Assembly (NCBI GenBank): GCA_934572465.1
Contig: CAKTLG010000020.1
Location: 1 to 33,766 of the forward strand
Direction of reading: 5' to 3'
Length of the DNA stretch: 33,766 nucleotides
Source: an uncultured Oscillospiraceae bacterium
GTDB lineage: Bacteria; Bacillota; Clostridia; Oscillospirales; Oscillospiraceae
The translations under genes and the position numbers were made by a program. Position 1 is the stretch's first letter. Each line of letters opens with the position of its first letter. Below, one piece after another: positions 1 to 9,642 of this stretch. The notes beneath the pieces were generated by a model. The model ran no database searches. It was given only the letters and a program-made list of their open reading frames with translations, and was not told the origin of the DNA.

Positions 1-218
1 CTGCCGGGCTCGATGTGCTCGATGATGGGGATGCCGAAGGCAAAGGTCTTGCCCGTGCCGGTGGGCGCCTTGGCGATCACGTCCTTCCACTCGCGCATCG
101 GCGGGATGCAGCCCGCCTGCACGGGGGTGCTTTCTTCAATGTTCTTCTTTTTCAGCGCGCGCTGCACTTCTTCGGTCAGGCCCAGCGAGTCAAAGCGCAC
201 GCCCTGCGTGAATTCCAT
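1..218 (-). CDS. DEAD-box RNA helicase, N-terminal fragment (cut by window edge)
   Basis: Only the first 72 codons are in the window; the gene continues beyond base 1. The protein begins MEFTQGVRFDSLGLTEEVQ. It shows the Q-motif region (FDSLGL, then TPVQAGCIPPM at about residues 31-41) and motif I, the ATP-binding P-loop APTGTGKT at about 52-59. These are the first two signature elements of DEAD-box ATP-dependent RNA helicases, which unwind RNA in ribosome assembly or mRNA decay. The ATG at 216-218 follows AGAGGAAACCGCT, a normal ribosome binding site. Which helicase subfamily it belongs to cannot be told without the rest of the protein. Confidence 0.9.
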   Translation of the reverse strand, partial: MEFTQGVRFDSLGLTEEVQRALKKKNIEESTPVQAGCIPPMREWKDVIAKAPTGTGKTFAFGIPIIEHIEPG

Positions 219-258
219 AGCGGTTTCCTCTGTTTTCTCATATTTTCAGTCATGTATG

Positions 259-267
259 ATTATATCA
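259..267 (-). promoter_or_regulatory. Extended -10 promoter for the DEAD-box helicase gene
   Basis: On the minus strand TGATATAAT lies about 40 bases upstream of the helicase ATG. It is an extended -10 (TGn plus a perfect TATAAT). No good -35 sits 17 bases upstream. A TTGACA lies close by but only seven bases before the TATAAT, so it cannot serve it. Confidence 0.45.
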
Positions 268-297
268 TGGCTGTCAATACAGGGAAACCCATGGGCG

Positions 298-927
298 TTA
301 CTGCACCGCGCAGCCGCCCCATTCCACGACCGTGAAGCCCGTGCGCTCGGGCGCGGAAAGCTCCTGCGCGGGAAGCTCGACAAATTCCTCCGACGGCTGC
401 CACGCCATGAAGACGCGCAGCAGCGTATCGGGCGCGGGGTCGATCGTGAGCTTCGCCGAATCCGTGTAAACGTCCTGCTGGAACGCGATGAGGTTATAGG
501 CGTTGTCCTGCATCTGCGGCAGCCAGTAGATGATGAACTCGTTCGCCTCCTCGCGCGTCAGTCCCAGCTGCGCGAGCGCGTCCTCAAGGAACGCCGCGGT
601 GTCCTCCCCCGCGACGCAGAAGCCGGCGGAAAAGTCGTAATCCACAGCGGACGTGCCCTCCCAGTAGAGATAGCGGTAGGTCTGTCCGTCCTTATCCGTC
701 AGCGTGCCGTCCGGCGCGGCGCGGACGCTCCAGCCGTCACCGTAGGCGGGATAGGCGCACGTCAGCTCGCCGGAGAGGTCAAGCGTCACGCGCACGTCGG
801 TCTCCTGCTCGGGATAGAGGTAGATCACGGGCTTTTCGTCACTCACCTCTTCCTTCGGTTCCCGTCCACAGGCTGAGAGCGAAAAGATCAGCAAGCACGC
901 AAGCGCAAGGGAAAACAACTTCTTCAT
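298..927 (-). CDS. Conserved uncharacterised lipoprotein
   Basis: This is a 209-residue protein. It starts MKKLFSLALACLLIFSLSAC, a lipoprotein signal peptide with lipobox LSAC and lipidated Cys20, so it should be anchored on the outer face of the membrane. The mature part opens with an acidic stretch and then KPVIYLYPEQETDV, rich in aromatic residues and beta-strand-like. A later AFLEDALAQLGLTREEANEFIIYWLP segment looks helical, and the C-terminus ends VVEWGGC. The pattern resembles a widespread but unnamed Firmicutes lipoprotein family; I know no experimental function. The ATG at 927 was chosen because AGGAGGACGCTGCC precedes it; an upstream in-frame ATG at 978 has no such site and would hide the signal peptide. 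Confidence 0.85.
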   Translation of the reverse strand: MKKLFSLALACLLIFSLSACGREPKEEVSDEKPVIYLYPEQETDVRVTLDLSGELTCAYPAYGDGWSVRAAPDGTLTDKDGQTYRYLYWEGTSAVDYDFSAGFCVAGEDTAAFLEDALAQLGLTREEANEFIIYWLPQMQDNAYNLIAFQQDVYTDSAKLTIDPAPDTLLRVFMAWQPSEEFVELPAQELSAPERTGFTVVEWGGCAVQ

Positions 928-1000
928 GGCAGCGTCCTCCTTATCAGTAGTTATTCCTTTAGACGTAAAGATCTTCAAAAATGTTCCAAAAGCTCAAAAA

Positions 1001-1345
1001 GCCTCGCAGAGTTTTTACCCGCAAGGGGTACGCGGCATCCGTAAAGCAGCAAAGCCGCTAACGGCTGCCCAGGTGTCCGCAGACACGAAATAATTCGAAT
1101 CGTTATTTCTGACGACAAAAGGTGAATTGCCGCAGCGCGGCAAGAGAAGTTGCTCTGGGGCGTGCGCGTCAGAAATAACACCTTGCACAGAGCGGAAATT
1201 GGCGAAGCGCCGCCGGCGGCGGATGAAGCGAGCCAGTTTCGAGGAAGCGGCACGATCGGCGCGCCCGCAGGGGCGCGGGGATCGTCATGCCGCAACGGTG
1301 CGGTGTTGAGCCAACGGCGAGGCACAGAGCGCAGTGCTTCCTAAC
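1001..1345 (-). repeat. Intergenic modular repeat element, copy A (long form)
   Basis: This is most of the 459-base gap between the lipoprotein gene and glgP; I find no credible gene in it. Bases 1001-1041 match copy B (15402-15441) with one mismatch and one indel, and 1319-1341 match the far end of copies B and C. Between them lies a perfect 13-bp inverted repeat (1102-1114 with 1167-1179, GTTATTTCTGACG type) enclosing smaller hairpins. Relative to copy B it has about 38 extra bases after 1041, including a small hairpin, and a longer module at about 1185-1318. The strand given is that of the neighbouring glgP transcript, whose terminator abuts the element. Confidence 0.75.
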
Positions 1346-1380
1346 TCAAAAGAGGGACAGCAGAGCTGTCCCTCTTTTGA
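1346..1380. terminator. Rho-independent terminator after glgP
   Basis: A perfect 16-bp stem (1346-1361 with 1365-1380) has a 3-base loop. A-rich and T-rich arm ends (TCAAAA/TTTTGA) let it work in either direction. It begins six bases after the glgP stop and borders repeat copy A. Confidence 0.85.
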
Positions 1381-1386
1381 ACTATT

Positions 1387-3795
1387 TTACTTGTGCGGCA
1401 CGTGCCAGATCGTGTCGGCGTACTGGGCGACGGCGCGGTCGGCGGCGAAGATGCCGCTGCGGGCGATGTTGTAAAGCGACATGCGGTTCCACGTCTCGCG
1501 GTCGGCATAGGCGTCGGCCATGCGCTGCTCGGCGGCGCAGTAGGACGCGAAATCCTGAAGCAGCATATACTCGTCGTTCATCAGGAGCCGCGAAGCGAGA
1601 TCGTCGTAGCTCACGCCGTCAGAAAAGCCATGCTTGAGCTTGTCGATCACGCGGCGGAGATTTTCGTCGCGGGCGTAGAGCTTCTGCGGCGTGTAGCCCT
1701 CGCGCTTGAGGCGCACGACCTCGTCGGCGTGTAGGCCGAAGAGGAACATATTCTCGTCGCCGAGCACCTCGTGCATCTCGACGTTCGCGCCGTCGAGCGT
1801 GCCGACGGTCAGCGCGCCGTTCATCATGAACTTCATGTTGCCCGTGCCGCTGGCCTCCTTGCCGGCGGTGGAGATCTGCTGGCTGACCTCGCTGGCGGGC
1901 ATCAGATGCTCGGCGAGCGAGACGCGGTAGTTCTCAAGGAAGACGACCTGCAGCCTGTCGCGGCAGATGGGGTCGGCGTTGATCTCGGCGGCAAGGGAGT
2001 TGATGAGGCGGATGATGCGCTTTGCGACGGCGTAGCCCGGCGCGGCCTTGGCGCCAAAGAGGAACACGCGCGGCTGCATGGCGCGGTTCGGATCGTCCTG
2101 CAGCTGCTGGTAGAGGTACAGGATGTGCATGGCGTTGAGCAGCTGGCGCTTATACTCGTGCAGGCGCTTGACCTGCACGTCGAAGATCGCGTCGGTATTG
2201 AGCGTGACGCCCTGATTTTTCTTCACGTAGGAAGAAAAATCGAGCTTGTTGCACCGTTTGATCTCACAAAGGCGATCCAGCACGGCAGTATCAGAGGCGT
2301 AGTTCTCGAGTCGCTTGAGCGCCTCGGGGTGCAGCAGGTATTCATCCCCGCCGCAGAGGGCGCGCACCAGCTCGTCGAGCCGCGGGTTGATCTGCGCGAG
2401 CCATCGGCGGTGGTCGATGCCGTTGGTGACGTTCTTGAACTTCTCCGGCTCCATGGCGCACTGGTACTTGAATACGTCATTGCGCAGAATGTCGGAGTGC
2501 AGAGCGCTCACGCCGTTGACGGCCATGCCGCCGGCGATGCACAGGTTCGCCATGCGCACCTGCCCGTCCCAGATGATGGCAAGCTCGCGCGTTTTGGCGT
2601 CGTCGTGGTAATAATTGTCGATCTTCTGCTGATAGCGGCGGGCGATCTCGGTCAGGATCGTCCAGATGCGCGGCAGGAGCGACTGCATCAGCTCCTGCGG
2701 CCAGCGCTCAAGCGCTTCGGCAAGGACCGTGTGGTTCGTGTAGGCGACGGAATGCGTCGTGATGTTCCACGCGGTGTCCCAGTCGAGGCCCGCATCGTCC
2801 ATCAGGATGCGCATGAGCTCGGGGATGACGAGCGCGGGGTGCGTGTCGTTGATCTGGATGACGTTCTTTTCGTGGAAGTTCGCCGCCGTGCCGTAGACCT
2901 CGATGTGCTTGCGCACGATGGACTGCATCGTCGCGGAGACGAAGAAATACTGCTGCTTTAAGCGAAGGCTCTTGCCCTCGGGATGGTTGTCCTCGGGATA
3001 GAGGACCTTGGCGATCGTCTCAGCCATGGCGTGCTGCTCCTGCGCGCGCAGGTATTCGCCCTGCGAAAAGAGCGACATATCGAGCGGCACGGGGGATTTC
3101 GCGTCCCAAAGGCGCAGGGTGTTCACATGCTCCGTGCCGTAGCCCGCGATCTCCATGTCGCAGGGGATGGCGAGCACCTCCGTCGCGCCCTCGGGCACGA
3201 CGTGCAGCCGCCCGTCGTCCCAGAACTGGCGGACCGTGCCGCCGAAGCGGACGGTCTCCGTCTCCTGGGGCTTTGGCAGCAGCCATGCGCCGCCGAGCTC
3301 CTTCCAGTTGTCCGGCAGCTCGACCTGCTGGCCGTCGACGATGCGCTGGCGGAAGATGCCCAGCTCATAGCAGATCGAGTAGCCCGCGGCGGGGATGTCG
3401 AGCGTGGTCATGGAGTCGAGATAGCACGCGGCAAGACGGCCGAGGCCGCCGTTGCCGAGGCCCGCGTCCGGCTCGCTCTCGAAGATGTCAGCCGCGCGGA
3501 AGCCCAGCTCGTCGAGCGCATCGGTGAGGATCTCGCCGACGCCGAGGTTGAAGGCGTTTTTCATCAGGCTGCGGCCCATGAGGAACTCCATGGACAGGTA
3601 GTGGACCTGACGCAGCTGCTCCTGCCGCGTGCGGCGGGCGGTATCGACGCTGCGCTCAGCCATCACGTCGCGCAGGACGAGCGCGCTCGCGCGCAGCATC
3701 TGCGCGTCGCTCGCCTCCTCGACGGTGCTGCCGAAGCTCACCTTGAGCTTTTCGCACAGCGCTTCTTTCATTTTCTTGACGGAATCAATGGTCAT
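1387..3795 (-). CDS. glgP: Glycogen/maltodextrin phosphorylase
   Basis: This 802-residue GT35 phosphorylase has the usual family length. It releases glucose-1-phosphate from alpha-1,4-glucan ends with phosphate and pyridoxal phosphate in the cytoplasm. Visible signatures are GLGNGGLGRLAACYLDS (about 113-129), QINDTHPAL (about 314-322), RLHEYKRQLLN (about 544-554) and EASGTGNMKFMMNGALTVGT (from about 647), in which Lys655 should carry the PLP. The ATG at 3795 follows AAAGGAACGAGCCT. It is the last gene of the glg operon, 18 bases after glgA, so synthesis and mobilisation of glycogen are encoded together. No allosteric site can be judged from sequence alone. Confidence 0.97.
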   Translation of the reverse strand: MTIDSVKKMKEALCEKLKVSFGSTVEEASDAQMLRASALVLRDVMAERSVDTARRTRQEQLRQVHYLSMEFLMGRSLMKNAFNLGVGEILTDALDELGFRAADIFESEPDAGLGNGGLGRLAACYLDSMTTLDIPAAGYSICYELGIFRQRIVDGQQVELPDNWKELGGAWLLPKPQETETVRFGGTVRQFWDDGRLHVVPEGATEVLAIPCDMEIAGYGTEHVNTLRLWDAKSPVPLDMSLFSQGEYLRAQEQHAMAETIAKVLYPEDNHPEGKSLRLKQQYFFVSATMQSIVRKHIEVYGTAANFHEKNVIQINDTHPALVIPELMRILMDDAGLDWDTAWNITTHSVAYTNHTVLAEALERWPQELMQSLLPRIWTILTEIARRYQQKIDNYYHDDAKTRELAIIWDGQVRMANLCIAGGMAVNGVSALHSDILRNDVFKYQCAMEPEKFKNVTNGIDHRRWLAQINPRLDELVRALCGGDEYLLHPEALKRLENYASDTAVLDRLCEIKRCNKLDFSSYVKKNQGVTLNTDAIFDVQVKRLHEYKRQLLNAMHILYLYQQLQDDPNRAMQPRVFLFGAKAAPGYAVAKRIIRLINSLAAEINADPICRDRLQVVFLENYRVSLAEHLMPASEVSQQISTAGKEASGTGNMKFMMNGALTVGTLDGANVEMHEVLGDENMFLFGLHADEVVRLKREGYTPQKLYARDENLRRVIDKLKHGFSDGVSYDDLASRLLMNDEYMLLQDFASYCAAEQRMADAYADRETWNRMSLYNIARSGIFAADRAVAQYADTIWHVPHK

Positions 3796-3813
3796 AGGCT
3801 CGTTCCTTTTCTC

Positions 3814-5247
3814 TTACTTGCAGATGGATTCGTAAATGTTGTGATACTCCTGCGCCGAGCGCGTCCAGCTGAAATCGGCGGTCATGCCGCGCTGCTGGAG
3901 CATGGCGTAGGCGGACTTATTGCTGTGATAGAGGTCGATGGCCTCGCAGATAACGTGGCACATATCGCCGGCGTTGTAGTTGGCGAACGAAAAGCCGTTG
4001 CCCGCGCCGTTCCACGCTTCGTAGGCGTGGACGGTGTCCTTGAGTCCGCCGGTCTCGCGCACGATGGGCACTGCGCCGTAGCGCATGGCGATCATCTGCG
4101 AGAGGCCGCACGGCTCGCTCTTCGAGGGCATGAGGAAAAGGTCGGCGCCGGCGTAGATCTGCATGGCCAGTTCCTCGGAATAGCCGAGGTAAACAGCCAT
4201 GCGACCGCTGTAGCGGGTCTGCGCGTACTGGAAGAAGGTCTCGTACTTCGCGTCGCCCTTGCCGAGCACAACGAGCTGCACGTCCTTTTCCATGAAATAG
4301 TCAAGCGTTTCGCACACAAGGTCGAGCCCCTTGTGGGAAACAAGGCGGGAGACCATGGCAAGGATCGGCGTATCGGGCCGCGGCTGAAGGCCGAGCGAGG
4401 CTTGCAGCTGCGCCTTGTCCCTGGCCTTGCCGGCAAGCTTTTCCGCGCTGTAGGCGCTCACGAGGTTCTTGTCGTGCGCGGGGTCGTAGCGCTGCATGTC
4501 GATGCCGTTGAGCACGCCGTGGAGCTTGCGGGCGTTCATGTCCATGACGTTTTCAAGGCCGTGGGCAAAGTAGGCGTACTTGAGCTCCTGGGCGTAGGTG
4601 GGGCTGACGGCGGTGACGGCGTCGGCCGTGACGATCGCGCCCTTGAGGAGATTCACATCGCCGCCGAATTCGAGCGTGCCGCCGTCGAACCAGCCGCGGT
4701 CGAGGCCGAAAAGATCCTCGAGCGTCTCGCGGCCGTAGCGGCCCTGATACTCGATGTTGTGCACGGTGATGACGGTGCGGATGCTTTTGTAGAAGTCGCT
4801 GCGCACGGCCTCGTCGCGGATGTAGATGGGAACGAGCGCGCTCTGCCAGTCGTTGCAGTGGACGACATCCAGCTTTTCCGGAAGCGAGGGCAGCAGCTCC
4901 GTCACCGCGCGCGAGAAGAACGCGAAGCGCTCGCCATCGTCAAAGTAGCCGTAGAGGTCGCCGCGGCGGAAGTAGCTCTCGTTGTCGATGAAGTACCAGG
5001 TGACGCCCTGATAGTCGAGCGAAAAAAGGCCGCAGTAGACGCTGCGCCACGCAAGGCGCACGAACGTCCACTTTTCAAAGTGCAGCCGGTCGCCCCATTT
5101 GTCCTTCACGCGCTCGTAAAGCGGCAGGATGACGCTCACATGGTCGCCGGCGGCGGCGAGTGCCTGCGGCAGACTGCCCGCAACGTCGGCAAGGCCGCCC
5201 GTTTTGCAGAACGGCACCGCTTCGCTCGTGACATACAGAATGTTCAT
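3814..5247 (-). CDS. glgA: Glycogen synthase (ADP-glucose)
   Basis: This 477-residue GT5 glycogen synthase transfers glucose from ADP-glucose to the growing alpha-1,4-glucan. The N-terminal KTGGLADV (Lys15 to Val22), the ADP-glucose-binding signature, is intact. The C-terminal Rossmann half has the SEPCGLSQMIAMRYGAVPIV region typical of the retaining GT-B donor site, followed by RETGGLKDTV. The ATG at 5247 is preceded by AAAGGAGAGAAAGAC; an in-frame upstream ATG would only add unrelated residues before MNILYVTSE. It lies 40 bases after glgD and 18 before glgP in the same operon. Confidence 0.97.
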   Translation of the reverse strand: MNILYVTSEAVPFCKTGGLADVAGSLPQALAAAGDHVSVILPLYERVKDKWGDRLHFEKWTFVRLAWRSVYCGLFSLDYQGVTWYFIDNESYFRRGDLYGYFDDGERFAFFSRAVTELLPSLPEKLDVVHCNDWQSALVPIYIRDEAVRSDFYKSIRTVITVHNIEYQGRYGRETLEDLFGLDRGWFDGGTLEFGGDVNLLKGAIVTADAVTAVSPTYAQELKYAYFAHGLENVMDMNARKLHGVLNGIDMQRYDPAHDKNLVSAYSAEKLAGKARDKAQLQASLGLQPRPDTPILAMVSRLVSHKGLDLVCETLDYFMEKDVQLVVLGKGDAKYETFFQYAQTRYSGRMAVYLGYSEELAMQIYAGADLFLMPSKSEPCGLSQMIAMRYGAVPIVRETGGLKDTVHAYEAWNGAGNGFSFANYNAGDMCHVICEAIDLYHSNKSAYAMLQQRGMTADFSWTRSAQEYHNIYESICK

Positions 5248-5287
5248 GTCTTTCTCTCCTTTCTGCGCTCCGCCCGCGGGGCGAAGC

Positions 5288-6396
5288 TCACACGACGCTG
5301 TTTTTGCTGACGGCAAGCGGATAGCTTGCGTGTCCGATCAGCGTGCCGCCGCGGCGGATGCGCACGTTTTTGTCCGTGATGACATGGCCGAGGGTCACGC
5401 CGTCCTCAATGACGGTATTCTTAAAGAGGATACAGTTTTTGACCTGGCTGCCCTTGCCGACCTTCACGCCGGGGAAGAGGATGCTGCCCTCCACCGTGCC
5501 CTCGATCTGGCAGCCGTCGGCGATGAGGGAATTGACGCAGCGCGTTTCGGGCGCGATGTAGGACGCGGCCTCGTCATCCTCCTTGGCGAGAATGGGGCGC
5601 GCGGGGCAGAAAAGCTCGGCGCGGATGGAGGGGTCGAGCAGCTGCATGCTGCGCTCGTAATACTCGCGCACCGTGCGCAGCTGGGCGGCAAAGCCGTCCC
5701 ACACAAAGCCCCTGAGATCGAGCGTGCCCGCCATGGCGCAGAGCACGTCGCTGCGGAAGCTGTATTTCTCCTGCGCGGCGCAGCTGTCGACGAGCGAGAG
5801 CAGCAGCTCGCGGCGGAGCAGATAGATCTCAAGGCTGCGGCAGCCGGACGCCGTGCGCGGCGCGCAGCGCGTTTCAACGATGCGGCCGGTATCGTCGAGC
5901 GTGAAGTAGGTGGCGTTGTCGACAAATTCGCCGTTCGCGGTGCACACGCAGGTGATGTCCGCGCCGCTTTCGATGTGGAAGTCGAGCACCTGCTGGAGCG
6001 GGAGATTGATGATGAGGTCGCTGTCGGACAGGATGACATAGTCCTGCCGGATGCTCGCAAGGTAGGAGCGCACGCCCGCGAGCGCGTCGAGCTTGCCGCG
6101 GAATTCCTCGCTGCGGTAGCGGCTGCCGTCGGCAAAGGGCGGGAGGAGCTTGAGTCCTCCGTACTTGCGGGCCATGTCCCACACCTTGCCGTTGCCGATG
6201 TGGTCGATAAGGCTCTGATAGTTCCCGTTCAGGACGACGCCGACGTCCGTGATGCCGGCGCTGGCCATGCCCGAGAGCATGAAGTCGACGGCGCGGTAGC
6301 GCCCGCCGAAGGGCAGAGAGGCGGGCATACGCCGCTCGGTCAGCTCGCGCAGGCCGGGGGATTTTTCATAGGCGAAAATGATGCCGTGCAGTCCGT

Positions 6397-6400
<4 letters not shown>
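5288..6400 (-). CDS. glgD: Glucose-1-phosphate adenylyltransferase, GlgD subunit
   Basis: This is a 370-residue homologue of GlgC. The N-terminal nucleotide loop is degenerate: instead of GGxGxR it reads [20 protein letters not shown], followed by the conserved [15 protein letters not shown]. That pattern marks GlgD, the partner subunit that in Firmicutes forms a heteromer with GlgC and raises its activity. The C-terminal part has left-handed beta-helix hexapeptides (for example [20 protein letters not shown]). Its ATG overlaps the glgC stop as ATGA, so the two subunits are translationally coupled, as expected for a heteromer; a GGAG also sits upstream. Catalysis by GlgD itself is doubtful. 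Confidence 0.95.
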
Positions 6401-7605
<1,205 letters not shown>

Positions 7606-7622
7606 GCTTGAAGTCTCCTCCT

Positions 7623-9572
7623 TTATGCGTTCTGCACGTCTGGTATGAGTTCCTGTCCGTGTGGGTCTTCCTGCTCCGGCTCCGGCGGCGCGGTCCACGT
7701 TCCCTCGCCGGCGAAGAACGCCGCGCCGAGCGGCGGCAGATCGACGGCAATGGAGCACGGGCGGCCGTGGGAGGGGATGGGCTGCGTTTCGACGGGGGCT
7801 TCGTTCAGCCAGTCGCCCGTGCCGCCGTAGGCGGGGCGGTCGGTGGTGAACAGCTCCCTGTAGGTTTTCTTCGGCGGCACGCCGAAGCGGTAATCCCGCC
7901 GCCCCAGGGGAGAGAAGTTGACGGCGGCGATCAGCTCGCGGCCCGCCTTGTCGCGGCGGATGAAGACGACGACGTTGTTCTCGTTATCGTCGGCGACGAG
8001 CCACTCAAAGCCCTCCCACGAAAAGTCGATCTCCCAGAGGGGACTTTGGGAAAGATAGAAATGGTTGATATCCTTGAAAAACCGGTGGATCTTCTGGTTG
8101 TCGGGGTTATCGAGCAGGTACCAGTCGAGCTGGGAGGCAAAGTTCCACTCGTGCCACTGGCCCAGCTCCGCGCCCATGAACGTGAGCTTTTTGCCCGGAT
8201 GGGACAAAAGATACGCCGTGAACGCGCGCACGCCGGCGAGCTGCTGCCAGTCGTCGCCGGGCATCTTGCCGCGAAGAGAGCCCTTCATGTACACGACCTC
8301 GTCGTGCGAGATCGGCAGGATGAAATTCTCGGAAAAGGCGTACATCAGGGAAAACGTGATGTCCTTGTGGTGGAACTGGCGGAACCAGGGGTCAAGCTTC
8401 AGGTAGTGGCACATATCGTTCATCCAGCCCATGTTCCACTTGAGGTTGAAGCCGAGGCCGCCATCCTCCGCGGGGCGCGTGACGAGCGGCCATGCGGTAG
8501 ATTCCTCGGCGACCATGAGGGCGTTGGGGTTGACGGCAAAGGCCGTCCGGTTCAGCGCGCGGAGGAAGTCGATGGCCTCAAGATTCTCGTGCCCGCCGTT
8601 CCGGTTCGGCGTCCAATGCCCCGCCTCGCGGCCATAGTCGAGATAAAGCATCGAGGCGACCGCGTCCACGCGCAGGCCGTCGAGATGAAATTCGCGCAGC
8701 CAGAAGGCGGCGGAGGACAGAAGAAAGCTCCTGACCTCGCCGCGGCCATAGTCGAAAACGCGCGTGCCCCAGCCCTCGTGCTCGCGCTTGTTGGGGTCGG
8801 CGTATTCGTAGCAGGGCGTGCCGTCAAAGTCGATGAGGCCGTGCTCGTCCTTGCAGAAGTGGGCGGGCACCCAGTCGAGAATGACGGAGATGCCGTTTTG
8901 ATGCAGGTGGTCGACGAAGTACATGAAGTCCTTCGGCGTGCCGTAGCGCGAGGTCGCGGCGAAGTAGCCGGTGCACTGATAGCCCCAGGAATCGTCGAGC
9001 GGGTACTCGGTGACGGGCATGAGCTCGACGCAGTTGTAGCCGAGCTCCTTGACATAGGGCGCAAGCTCGCGGGCAAGCGAACGGTAGTCGTAGAAATCGC
9101 CGTTCGCACGCCGCCGCCACGAGCCGAGATGGAGCTCGTAGATGTTGAGCGGCTTTTCGTAGACGCTCTCGCCCGCGCGGCCCGCGCGCCACGCCTGATC
9201 GTGCCAGCGGTAGCCGCGCAGATCGTAGAGCTTGCCCGCCGTGCCTGGGCGGGTCTCGGCGTGGAAGGCGTAGGGGTCGGTCTTGAGGACGGTGCGCCCC
9301 TGCTGGCTCGTGACGGCGTATTTGTAAACGTCATACTGCCGCAGGCCCGCAACGAACGTTTCCCAGATGCCGTCATCGTTGCGCTGCATCGGGTGGGCAT
9401 AGCCGTTCCAGCCGCAGAAATCGCCGACGACGGAAACGTGCGCGGCGTTCGGCGCCCAGACACGGAAGCGGTAGCCCTCTTCCCCGTTCACGCGCGCCGG
9501 ATGCGCGCCGAAATAGCGGTAGGCCTCGCTGCTCGTGCCGCCGTAGAAGGCGGCGGCGTCAAATCTTTTCAT
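7623..9572 (-). CDS. glgB: 1,4-alpha-glucan branching enzyme
   Basis: This is a 649-residue GH13 branching enzyme, with an N-terminal CBM48-like domain (about 15-100, [19 protein letters not shown]) followed by the TIM barrel. The catalytic triad is visible: nucleophile Asp303 in DGLRVDAV, acid/base Glu356 in ALMVAEES, and Asp424 in ISHDE. It introduces alpha-1,6 branches into glycogen. A C-terminal tail of about 25 residues rich in Pro, Glu and Asp ([15 protein letters not shown]) looks disordered. The ATG at 9572 follows AAAGGAGAGGCAC. It is the first glg gene. Only 70 bases without a visible terminator separate it from the XpaC-like gene, so it may be reached by read-through from the ABC promoter at 13.7 kb. 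Confidence 0.96.
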   Translation of the reverse strand: MKRFDAAAFYGGTSSEAYRYFGAHPARVNGEEGYRFRVWAPNAAHVSVVGDFCGWNGYAHPMQRNDDGIWETFVAGLRQYDVYKYAVTSQQGRTVLKTDPYAFHAETRPGTAGKLYDLRGYRWHDQAWRAGRAGESVYEKPLNIYELHLGSWRRRANGDFYDYRSLARELAPYVKELGYNCVELMPVTEYPLDDSWGYQCTGYFAATSRYGTPKDFMYFVDHLHQNGISVILDWVPAHFCKDEHGLIDFDGTPCYEYADPNKREHEGWGTRVFDYGRGEVRSFLLSSAAFWLREFHLDGLRVDAVASMLYLDYGREAGHWTPNRNGGHENLEAIDFLRALNRTAFAVNPNALMVAEESTAWPLVTRPAEDGGLGFNLKWNMGWMNDMCHYLKLDPWFRQFHHKDITFSLMYAFSENFILPISHDEVVYMKGSLRGKMPGDDWQQLAGVRAFTAYLLSHPGKKLTFMGAELGQWHEWNFASQLDWYLLDNPDNQKIHRFFKDINHFYLSQSPLWEIDFSWEGFEWLVADDNENNVVVFIRRDKAGRELIAAVNFSPLGRRDYRFGVPPKKTYRELFTTDRPAYGGTGDWLNEAPVETQPIPSHGRPCSIAVDLPPLGAAFFAGEGTWTAPPEPEQEDPHGQELIPDVQNA

Positions 9573-9642
9573 GTGCCTCTCCTTTGCTTACCATAGCACA
9601 GTGCCGGAGCGCGGCGGGGCGAAAGCCGTCGCCGCGGCGGCG

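Noticed and set aside
975..1325. Open frame of 116 codons on the minus strand in the gap between the lipoprotein gene and glgP
   Set aside because: It has no ribosome binding site or recognisable protein pattern, and it falls entirely on repeat copy A and its flank. The reading is a translation of the repeat.
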